Assembly (NCBI GenBank): GCA_015484935.1
Contig: WFUQ01000184.1
Location: 1 to 8,994, forward strand
DNA length: 8,994 nucleotides
Origin: Gammaproteobacteria bacterium
Lineage (GTDB): Bacteria; Pseudomonadota; Gammaproteobacteria; SZUA-229
Reading direction: 5' to 3'
Part shown: piece by piece, positions 1 to 5,560 of the stretch
Numbering within the stretch: the stretch's first letter is position 1
Layout: every line of letters starts with the position of its first letter
Notes under the pieces: model-generated
The model's input: only the letters and a program-made list of their open reading frames with translations
The model's database searches: none
Told to the model about the DNA's origin: nothing
Translations under genes and position numbers: made by a program

Positions 1-60
1 ATCTTAGAATATTTATATCAAAGTGTCGCTAAGTTATTAAAAAACTGTACAAAAGTTAAG

Positions 61-95
61 TTACGCACATTTTCTGTGGATAAGATTGTGGATAA
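61..95. promoter_or_regulatory. Cluster of three DnaA boxes
   Basis: Box 1 is TTACGCACA at 61-69 on the plus strand (one mismatch to TTATNCACA). Boxes 2 and 3 are perfect matches to TTATCCACA on the minus strand, at 75-83 and 87-95, both reading TGTGGATAA on the plus strand. The two perfect boxes are exactly 12 bp apart start to start. Two perfect 9-mers this close are very unlikely by chance, so DnaA binding is well supported. What the binding does, initiation or transcription control, is inferred. Confidence 0.75.
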
Positions 96-181
96 AGCAG
101 AAGCGTGAACAAAAAACATCGAAAAAAATAGTTATTTTGTTTGATTGCCTATTTTTTGACCATCGATATTAAGCTTATAAA

Positions 182-194
182 TATCAATAAGTTA
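182..194 (+). promoter_or_regulatory. Perfect IHF consensus site
   Basis: TATCAATAAGTTA fits WATCAANNNNTTR at every defined position. It lies in AT-rich DNA about 90 bp from the perfect DnaA boxes and about 65 bp before the next near-boxes, where a bend would bring the two groups together. An IHF site within the DnaA-box array is known from E. coli oriC; its use here is inferred. In such AT-rich DNA a chance match is possible. Confidence 0.45.
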
Positions 195-387
195 ATCTTT
201 ATATTCAACTGAAATAAGGGTCCTGAACGGCTCGCAAAATCCATCGTTCCTGTGCGGCTGTGTATTAGAAAATGCTTGTGCACAACTTCATGCCTGTTTG
301 GCAGAAAGAGATTCTGTAATAACAACAGCTTAGGCTGAAAAGATACTGAAAATCCGGCAAAGTTCGGCTAAGTTTTGCTGAAGGTCG

Positions 388-421
388 GCACCGTGATGGT
401 GCAGAATAGGGTGCGTTTTTT
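388..421 (+). promoter_or_regulatory. Attenuator-like leader hairpins before the fructosamine kinase gene
   Basis: GCACC at 388-392 can pair with GGTGC at 398-402 (5-nt loop) or with a second GGTGC at 410-414. The second pairing is followed directly by G and then six T (416-421), as in an intrinsic terminator. The gene's Shine-Dalgarno sequence starts two bases later. Two mutually exclusive hairpins, one terminator-like, suggest a switch, but the stems are only five base pairs. It could be chance, or simply a short terminator for transcripts coming from the left. Confidence 0.25.
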
Positions 422-430
422 CGGGGGAAA

Positions 431-1309
431 ATGATGAGTGTCTGGCGACAGATCGAAGCTGAAATCACAGAGCAAACCGGTTCGGCATTTTGTATCGAGT
501 CCAGCACCGGGCAGGCAGGTGGTGACATCAATGTTGCGACCCGGATAAGCGATGGCGGGCGGAGCTACTTTGTCAAAACCAATCATGTCCGCTACGGTGA
601 TATGTTTGCTGCTGAAGCAGAAGGTTTGCGTGAGATGGCATCCAGCCATACCATCCGTGTGCCCGAGGTGATCGCTTACGGGCAGGATGCTGCATCCTGC
701 TACATCGTGATGGAGTATCTCGACCTGTCGGGTCGGGTCGATAATGTGTTGCTGGCAGAACAGCTGGCTGCCATGCATGCGGTCACGGCAGACCAGTACG
801 GCTGGCATATCGACAACACCATCGGTGCCACCGCCCAGCCCAATACCCCGTGCTCAGACTGGATCCGTTTCTGGCGTGAACAGCGTCTTGGGTTTCAACT
901 GCAACTGGCTGCACGTAATGGTTACGGCGGTGAGTTGCAGACCCTGGGCGAGCGACTGCTGGCCGACTTCCCGGTGTTGTTCAACAGCTACACACCAGTC
1001 GCATCGATGTTGCATGGCGATCTTTGGAGCGGCAACTACGGCGGTCTGGACGAGGGCGTGCCGGTTATATTCGACCCGGCTTTCTATTACGGAGACCGCG
1101 AAGCCGAGCTTGCCATGACCACCTTGTTCGGTGGTTTCGGTGCCGATTTTTATGCGGCCTATAATAATGCCTGGCCGCTGGATGACGGTTACGCCGTACG
1201 CAAGACGTTCTATAACATCTATCACATCATCAACCACACCAACCTGTTCGGTGGCGGCTATCACTCGCAGGCGATCTCGATGATCAAACAGGTGCTGGCG
1301 GAGCTGTGA
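431..1309 (+). CDS. Fructosamine kinase family protein (YniA / FN3K-like)
   Basis: This 292-residue cytosolic protein is of the fructosamine/ketosamine-3-kinase family, which has the aminoglycoside-phosphotransferase/protein-kinase-like fold. Family members phosphorylate the sugar part of glycated lysines (often ribulosamines or erythrulosamines in bacteria) so that it falls off, which repairs protein. Visible motifs: FVKTN (residues 48-52) in the N lobe with the ATP-anchoring lysine, the acidic EAEGL stretch shortly after, a hinge-like YIVMEYL near 90-97, the catalytic loop HGDLWSGN at 195-202 with D197 as probable base, and FDPAFYYGDRE from 214 with the metal-binding D215. The length fits the family (about 286-300). 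The start is the first ATG of an ATGATG pair, preceded by GGGGGAAA at 423-430; the second ATG at 434 is possible. No convincing sigma-70 promoter was found: TTGGCA at 298-303 is a good -35 but has no good -10. The family call is firm; the in vivo substrate is not known. Confidence 0.93.
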   Translation: MMSVWRQIEAEITEQTGSAFCIESSTGQAGGDINVATRISDGGRSYFVKTNHVRYGDMFAAEAEGLREMASSHTIRVPEVIAYGQDAASCYIVMEYLDLSGRVDNVLLAEQLAAMHAVTADQYGWHIDNTIGATAQPNTPCSDWIRFWREQRLGFQLQLAARNGYGGELQTLGERLLADFPVLFNSYTPVASMLHGDLWSGNYGGLDEGVPVIFDPAFYYGDREAELAMTTLFGGFGADFYAAYNNAWPLDDGYAVRKTFYNIYHIINHTNLFGGGYHSQAISMIKQVLAEL

Positions 1310-1476
1310 TGTACAACGGCATTCGCTGCCGATAACTGTAACCGGTTCCGACAAACTGTGTGATATCACGCGGTGTGTCGTCTGATGAAAATCGTAACAT
1401 ACTGTTATAACAGTGTTTAATTGTTGGCATGTTGTTTGCTCTTACGAGTTAACGAATCACTTGCAAGAGACAGGAT
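1310..1476 (+). promoter_or_regulatory. Intergenic region with palindromic operator candidate (1401-1414)
   Basis: The gap before the outer-membrane protein gene contains the perfect 14-bp palindrome ACTGTTATAACAGT at 1401-1414. Within it, TATAAC (1406-1411) matches five of six bases of a -10 box, with a poor -35 (TGATGA, 1383-1388) 17 bp upstream. A repressor dimer on the palindrome would therefore cover the possible promoter. A second, 10-bp palindrome, GTGATATCAC, lies at 1360-1369. No clear terminator for the upstream kinase gene was found. The regulator is unknown; the symmetry is seen, the operator role is inferred. Confidence 0.4.
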
Positions 1477-2481
1477 ATGACACACTTGACCTCATTACCC
1501 CGACCACTTACCGCCTTGTTGATGGCGGCAACACTCTGTACCGGCAGTCAGTACGCCGAAGCAGCGCACGACCATCATAAGCATTCCACCTATGCGCCCA
1601 TCGGTATCATGGGTGAGCATCTGATGGGAGAAGACGAATGGATGCTGTCCTACCGTTTCATGGGCATGGATATGGAGGGCAACCGGAGTGGTACCAATCG
1701 GGTAGCGACACCGTTACCGGGTTTCATGGTGAGTCCATTGACGATGGATATGGATATGCACATGCTGGGTGGCATGGTCGGTATCACCGATAGCTTGACC
1801 ATGATGGTGATGTTGCCGTATCTGACCATCGATATGGCGCATGAGGTCAATATGAACGGTGTGCGATTCACGACCCAGGCGCGTGGTATCGGTGATGTCA
1901 GCATCACGGCGATGGTCTCACCGCAAGCGAGTGATGTGATACTGAATATAGGCCTGTCGCTACCGACCGGTGCGATAGACCAGCGGGATGTGACCCCGGC
2001 TTCAGCAGGCGTGCCGGTGCAACTGCCTTATCCCATGCAGACAGGTTCGGGAACATATGACCTGTTACTCGGTGCCTCGCAACAGGGCAGATTCGATACG
2101 CTGAACTGGGGCGCACAGGCACAGGCGACCATCCGTACGGGTAGTAACGATAATGGATACCGACTGGGCGATGTCGCCGAGGTATCAGCATGGCTGGCGA
2201 CAGCAGTCGCCGATTCGGTGCAGACAAGTTTTCGACTCAAGGCGCAGCGCCGGGGCAATATCGATGGTACCGATACCACACTGGCGGCGACACCGACCGT
2301 GCCGACCAAGGAAGCGAACCTGCGTGCAGGTAGTCGGATCGATGCTCTGGTCGGCTTGAATTTCATGATCGGCGATCACCTGTTGGGTATCGAGCTGGCG
2401 ATACCGGTGTATCAGAAACTGGATGGGCCGCAGCTGGAGACCGACCGGGTGCTGACCGTGGGTTGGCAGGCAGTCTATTGA
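1477..2481 (+). CDS. Secreted Met/His-rich outer-membrane beta-barrel protein (transporter-like)
   Basis: This 334-residue protein has an N-terminal signal peptide: a basic start, the hydrophobic run LTALLMAATLCTG, and a likely AEA|A cut around residues 29-30. The mature protein begins with a histidine cluster (HDHHKH, 31-36) and then APIGIMGEHLMGEDEWMLSYRFM. Methionine is extremely frequent from 45 to 126 (17 of 82 residues), including MDMDMHM at 90-96. The rest alternates polar and hydrophobic residues with Gly/aromatic girdles and ends in VGWQAVY, a terminal aromatic typical of barrels inserted by BAM. I recognise the APIG-MG-H...W-SYR pattern from proteins annotated 'transporter' near PF13557 (phenol MetA degradation-like). 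The Met/His clusters suggest binding of copper or another soft metal, which is inference. It is not a lipoprotein: the Cys at 21 has no lipobox. AGGA (1472-1475) and AGAGA (1466-1470) precede the ATG. The stop overlaps that of the convergent gene by 7 bp. Confidence 0.8.
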   Translation: MTHLTSLPRPLTALLMAATLCTGSQYAEAAHDHHKHSTYAPIGIMGEHLMGEDEWMLSYRFMGMDMEGNRSGTNRVATPLPGFMVSPLTMDMDMHMLGGMVGITDSLTMMVMLPYLTIDMAHEVNMNGVRFTTQARGIGDVSITAMVSPQASDVILNIGLSLPTGAIDQRDVTPASAGVPVQLPYPMQTGSGTYDLLLGASQQGRFDTLNWGAQAQATIRTGSNDNGYRLGDVAEVSAWLATAVADSVQTSFRLKAQRRGNIDGTDTTLAATPTVPTKEANLRAGSRIDALVGLNFMIGDHLLGIELAIPVYQKLDGPQLETDRVLTVGWQAVY

Positions 2482-2990
2482 CGATGCAGTCGTTGCACCT
2501 GTCGGATGAAATCCTGTTTCAGTCGTGTATCTTCGAGCTTGCGCTCGTCTATCACGGCGATGGTCGGGTAGGCGCGAGTAAACGCCTGCGCAAAAACACC
2601 GCTGCCGAGTCGGGTCTGTTCCGGTAGCAACACCGGCGTGTCATCCAGCCCACAACTGGGTGAACGGCTCTTGAAGATAAAACCGGATAGCTGCTCCAGT
2701 TGCGCGAGTTTTAGTTCGCAGTAATCGGTTATCAGATCGGTCACATCCAGAGAGGGATCGTCTCTGCCGGTCATGCGTGGATGTGCCAGCCCGGCTTCAC
2801 TGGAACAGGTCAGTTGTACCGGCGGTCGGGGTGTGGTCAGCCCGGCTTCGACTTCCGGGCACAGTGGCACCAGTTCGAATAACGCATCTAATTGTTCGAT
2901 GACGATGAGATTGGCTTTCGATCGTCCGTCATAACGCACCGCATCGCCCAGCAGACAACGGCTGACACCTACTTTGGCGCGTTGTGCCAA
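2475..2990 (-). CDS. DUF523 / TudS-like [4Fe-4S] family protein
   Basis: With a TTG start at 2990 this is a 171-residue soluble protein of the DUF523 family, which includes TudS, a [4Fe-4S]-dependent thiouracil desulfurase. The three cysteines expected to hold the cluster are present: C12 in SRCLLGDAVRYDG, C44 in LCPEVEAGL and C113 in FKSRSPSCGL. PRPPVQL (54-60) is also typical. It follows hemH by a few bases (or overlaps it) on the same strand, so the two are probably co-translated. The start is uncertain. TTG has no visible Shine-Dalgarno but puts the first motif where the family has it. An in-frame ATG at 3035 would give 186 residues, overlapping hemH by 38 nt, with AAGG about 12 nt upstream. 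A longer reading from 3248 runs through hemH in another frame and is not credible. There is no fused DUF1722 domain. The actual substrate is unknown; desulfuration of a thio-base is only a family-based guess. Confidence 0.88.
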   Translation of the reverse strand: MAQRAKVGVSRCLLGDAVRYDGRSKANLIVIEQLDALFELVPLCPEVEAGLTTPRPPVQLTCSSEAGLAHPRMTGRDDPSLDVTDLITDYCELKLAQLEQLSGFIFKSRSPSCGLDDTPVLLPEQTRLGSGVFAQAFTRAYPTIAVIDERKLEDTRLKQDFIRQVQRLHRQ

Positions 2991-2997
2991 AACTGAT

Positions 2998-3996
2998 TCA
3001 GGACAGATGCCCGGTGAGGATGTCGCACAGCGCATCGATATGTTCGACCTTATCATTGAGAGCTGCGATGTACTGGAACTGCTCACCGCCGGCTTCGATA
3101 AAGATCTCATGATTCTCCATGTCGATCTCTTCCAGCGTTTCCAGGCAGTCGGCAGAGAAGCCGGGGCTGATGATATCCACACGCGTGATGCCCTGTGATG
3201 GCAGGGCTTCCAGTGTCTTGTCACAATAGGGTTGCAACCAGGGTTCACGTCCGAAGCGTGACTGGAATACCAGCTTCCATTCGTCGTCCTCGAGTGCCAG
3301 TTCCGTCGCGATCAGGCGTGCTGTGGTCTGGCACTGGTCATAATACGGGTCGCCATTATCGACATAACGTTGTGGTATGCCGTGGAATGAAAACAGCAAC
3401 AACTGCCCGCGCGGATTGACCGACCAGTTGTGCCGGATGCTGTCGGCGAGCGCACGGATATACGCCGGATGCCGGTGATAATCGTTGATGGTGTCGAGTT
3501 GGGGCGACCACTGCATCGCTTGCAAGCTGGCACTGACTGCATCGCTCACCGAGGCGGTGGTGGTGTGGGAATACTGCGGGTACATCGGCAGCACCAGTAC
3601 CCGTGTGACACCGCTGGCACGCAAGTTTTCGAGTCCGCTCCTTACCGAAGGCGAGCCATAGCGCATAGCCAGTTCGACGCTGACCTGATCCTGTAATCGT
3701 GCGCGGATTGCAGCGAGCTGTTTTTTACTGATGGTGATGAGCGGTGAGCCTTCATCGGTCCAGACCCGGGCATAGGCTCTGGCCGAGCGGGACGGGCGGA
3801 TGCGCAGGATGACGAGGTGCAGCACCAGCCACCATAACCAGCGGGGCGCATCGACGATACGCGGATCCCACAGAAACTCTGCCAGATAACGTCGCAGGGC
3901 AGACGGGGTAGGCGAGTCGGGTGAACCGAGGTTGACCAGGAGGATACCGGTCTTGTCCTTACTGTTCTGCTGGTTTTGAGGTGTGTCGTTGCTCAC
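2998..3996 (-). CDS. hemH: Ferrochelatase HemH
   Basis: HemH inserts Fe2+ into protoporphyrin IX, the last step of protoheme synthesis, at the cytoplasmic face of the membrane. The protein has 332 residues, normal for bacterial ferrochelatases (about 310-340). Visible signatures: GILLVNLGSPDSPTPSALRRYL from residue 17, the ferrochelatase pattern LFSFHGIPQRYVDNGDPY around 201-218 with catalytic H205, FQSRFGREPWLQPYCDKTLE (244-263), and ISPGFSADCLETLEEID from 276 with the conserved acid E286. The start is GTG at 3996, with no strong Shine-Dalgarno. No in-frame ATG exists before the first conserved motif, so GTG is the best choice. The first 15 residues are polar and Gln/Asn-rich, a non-conserved extension. 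The gene diverges from pntAA across a 128-bp gap and leads directly into the DUF523 gene, making a likely two-gene operon. Confidence 0.97.
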   Translation of the reverse strand: MSNDTPQNQQNSKDKTGILLVNLGSPDSPTPSALRRYLAEFLWDPRIVDAPRWLWWLVLHLVILRIRPSRSARAYARVWTDEGSPLITISKKQLAAIRARLQDQVSVELAMRYGSPSVRSGLENLRASGVTRVLVLPMYPQYSHTTTASVSDAVSASLQAMQWSPQLDTINDYHRHPAYIRALADSIRHNWSVNPRGQLLLFSFHGIPQRYVDNGDPYYDQCQTTARLIATELALEDDEWKLVFQSRFGREPWLQPYCDKTLEALPSQGITRVDIISPGFSADCLETLEEIDMENHEIFIEAGGEQFQYIAALNDKVEHIDALCDILTGHLS

Positions 3997-4046
3997 GGTC
4001 GCCGGTTCGCTGGAAAAACAGCATTTAAGCAGAAGTACGACAGGTA

Positions 4047-4118
4047 TTCATCAACTGAGTGCTTTGCTGTATCATACGCGCAGTTTTTTACTGCCCGATT
4101 CTTGGGCATTTTCTGGAG
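4047..4118 (+). promoter_or_regulatory. Probable pnt operon promoter and leader hairpin
   Basis: TATCAT at 4070-4075 matches the -10 consensus at five of six bases; 17 bp upstream is a weak -35, TTCATC (4047-4052). Downstream, TGCCC (4092-4096) and GGGCA (4104-4108) form a 5-bp stem with a 7-nt loop followed by four T, and the Shine-Dalgarno GGAG (4115-4118) comes right after. The hairpin would sit in the 5' leader of the pntAA mRNA, where it could affect translation or cause weak early termination. The promoter is a motif-level guess; the hairpin is short. Confidence 0.35.
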
Positions 4119-4124
4119 TTTCTC

Positions 4125-5249
4125 ATGCCGATAAGGCTGGCTATACCTAACGAAATTCAGTCAGGCGAACGTCGCATCGCACTCGATCCGAGCGTAGCGA
4201 AAAAACTGACCGGGTTGAAAGTCTCGATTTCCATGCAGGCAGGCGCCGCATTGTCTTCGCATTTCAAAGATGACGATTTTGTCGATGTGACCATGGTCGA
4301 CGATGCGGCCACCCTGTACAAAGAAGCATCGCTGATATTCAAAGTGCAACCACCGACACTGGACGAAGTCGCCAACATACCCGATGGTGCGACCATCGTG
4401 GGTTTCATGGCACCGCAGAATAACGCCGAGATGATGCAGGCATTCTGCGACAAGAACATCACCAGTCTGGCGATGGAACTGGTGCCGCGCATCACACGTG
4501 CCCAGTCCATGGATGCGTTGTCATCACAGGCTTCGATATCCGGTTATATGGGCGTGTTGATGGGGGCACAGAAAGCATCGGTGTTCTTCCCTATGTTGAC
4601 CACCGCAGCCGGTACTATCCGACCTGCCAAGGTGCTCATCATCGGTGCCGGTGTCGCCGGTCTGCAGGCGATCGCGACTGCGAAACGCCTGGGTGCCATC
4701 GTCGAAGCATTCGATGTGCGCAGTGCGACCCGTGAACAGGTCGAATCACTGGGTGGCAAATTTGTCGATACCGGCGTCAGCGCAGATGGCGAAGGCGGTT
4801 ATGCGCGTGAGCTGACCGAAGATGAAAAACAGCAGCAGCAGGAAGTGCTGGCGAAACATATCTCGATGGCCGATGTGGTGGTGACGACAGCCGCCATCCC
4901 CGGTCGTCCTTCACCGAAGATCATCACCGCAGCGATGGTCGCCGATATGAAAGTCGGTGCGGTCATCGTCGATCTGGCATCAGAAGGCGGCGGTAACTGC
5001 GAGCTGACCCAGCCGGGCGAGTCGGTGGACTACGAAGGTCGGGTGACCATCTACGGGCCGTTGAACGTGCCCAGCGAACTGCCGGTCAACGCCAGCGAGA
5101 TGTACGCCAAGAATTTATTTAACCTGGTCTCACCCTTCATCACTGAAGACGGTGAGCTGGAACTGGATTTTGACGATGATGTGATCGCAGGTTGTGTGCT
5201 CACACATGCAGGCAAGATCGTCCACGAACGATACCGGTCGGAGTCATAA
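4125..5249 (+). CDS. pntAA: NAD(P) transhydrogenase subunit alpha, part 1 (PntAA, NAD(H)-binding domain I)
   Basis: This 374-residue cytosolic subunit carries domain I of proton-translocating transhydrogenase and binds NAD(H) to pass hydride to NADP+ on the beta subunit. It starts with the alanine-dehydrogenase/PNT N-terminal signature (PIRLAIPNEIQSGERRIAL, 2-20). It continues with the loop RAQSMDALSSQ (125-135), the Rossmann motif KVLIIGAGVAGLQAIATA (169-186, GAGVAG at 174-179), an acidic strand end at E194/D197 for the NAD ribose, and VIVDLASEGGGNCELT (280-295). It lacks the membrane domain found fused in E. coli PntA; that part is the next gene, so this is the split three-gene form. The ATG at 4125 was chosen over the longer reading from 4059. 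It has GGAG 6 nt upstream and puts the conserved N terminus at the start, whereas the extra 22 residues lie over the promoter-like sequence. The stop is 2 nt before pntAB. Confidence 0.96.
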   Translation: MPIRLAIPNEIQSGERRIALDPSVAKKLTGLKVSISMQAGAALSSHFKDDDFVDVTMVDDAATLYKEASLIFKVQPPTLDEVANIPDGATIVGFMAPQNNAEMMQAFCDKNITSLAMELVPRITRAQSMDALSSQASISGYMGVLMGAQKASVFFPMLTTAAGTIRPAKVLIIGAGVAGLQAIATAKRLGAIVEAFDVRSATREQVESLGGKFVDTGVSADGEGGYARELTEDEKQQQQEVLAKHISMADVVVTTAAIPGRPSPKIITAAMVADMKVGAVIVDLASEGGGNCELTQPGESVDYEGRVTIYGPLNVPSELPVNASEMYAKNLFNLVSPFITEDGELELDFDDDVIAGCVLTHAGKIVHERYRSES

Positions 5250-5251
5250 CG

Positions 5252-5560
5252 ATGGTTGAAGGTTTTACTGCTCTCTATATATTTATGCTATCTGCTTTCA
5301 CCGGCTATGAAGTGATCAGCCGCGTGCCGGTCATCCTGCATACCCCGTTGATGTCAGGCTCCAACTTCGTGCACGGCATCGTGCTGGTCGGTGCCATGAT
5401 CGCGCTCGGTCACGCCGATGGTACACTGGAGCTGGTCATCGGTTTCTTCGCCGTGGCGCTGGCCGCGGGTAATGCGGTCGGTGGTTACGTCGCCACTGTC
5501 CGTATGCTGGAGATGTTCCAGACCGGCAACAAGGGTAAAGCTCAGGGAGAGACAGCATGA
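5252..5560 (+). CDS. pntAB: NAD(P) transhydrogenase subunit alpha, part 2 (PntAB, membrane)
   Basis: This 102-residue integral membrane subunit supplies the alpha part of domain II, the proton channel. Three hydrophobic spans are visible: roughly residues 4-24 (including TALYIFMLSAFTGYEVI), 37-55 (FVHGIVLVGAMIALG) and 61-82 (LELVIGFFAVALAAGNAVGGY). They are followed by the conserved VATVRMLEMF and a short polar tail. The motif GYEVISRVPVILHTPLMSG is diagnostic of the family. The ATG at 5252 was chosen over an in-frame ATG at 5192. The latter would overlap pntAA by about 60 nt and add a polar, non-family extension, while 5252 has GGAG (5240-5243) 8 nt upstream. The stop codon overlaps the pntB start in ATGA, so the two membrane subunits are translationally coupled. 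Confidence 0.95.
   Translation: MVEGFTALYIFMLSAFTGYEVISRVPVILHTPLMSGSNFVHGIVLVGAMIALGHADGTLELVIGFFAVALAAGNAVGGYVATVRMLEMFQTGNKGKAQGETA

Larger units (their letters stand above)
1..300. other. Candidate replication origin (oriC-like) or DnaA-controlled AT-rich region
   Basis: This non-coding stretch is very AT-rich: a hand count gives about 69 G+C in the first 240 bases, against clearly more than half in the genes that follow. It holds two perfect DnaA boxes (TGTGGATAA, the complement of TTATCCACA) at 75-83 and 87-95, and a one-mismatch box TTACGCACA at 61-69. Further one-mismatch sites are TGTGTATTA at 259-267 and the palindrome TTGTGCACAA at 276-285, which reads as a near-box on both strands. 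The 7-mer TAAGTTA occurs at 30-36, 57-63 and 188-194, and an IHF consensus lies at 182-194. Clustered DnaA boxes, an AT-rich unwinding-type region and an IHF site are the ingredients of gammaproteobacterial oriC. No GATC cluster is seen. No dnaA, mnmG, rpmH or parB gene is in view, so the call rests on motifs only; a DnaA-regulated promoter for a gene left of the window is the main alternative. Confidence 0.5.

Noticed and set aside
854..1369. 171-codon minus-strand open frame opposite the fructosamine kinase
   Set aside because: No recognisable motif and completely antisense to a convincing kinase with its catalytic loop intact.
1360..1369. GTGATATCAC palindrome as a CRP/FNR site
   Set aside because: The half-sites are too close together (no 6-bp or 4-bp spacer), so it does not fit either regulator.
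1477..1545. Possible lipoprotein signal in the outer-membrane protein (Cys21)
   Set aside because: The residue before Cys is Leu and there is no lipobox; the AEA cut site near residue 29 fits a standard signal peptidase better.
2991..3248. N-terminal extension of the DUF523 frame up to 3248
   Set aside because: It overlaps conserved ferrochelatase codons in another frame, has low-complexity Arg/Ser/Trp content and is not part of the DUF523 family.
4059..4124. 22-residue N-terminal extension of PntAA
   Set aside because: It covers the promoter-like and hairpin sequence, has no ribosome site, and the family starts at the next Met (4125) with GGAG in front.
5192..5251. 20-residue N-terminal extension of PntAB
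   Set aside because: It lies inside the end of pntAA, is polar, and the family begins at the Met at 5252.
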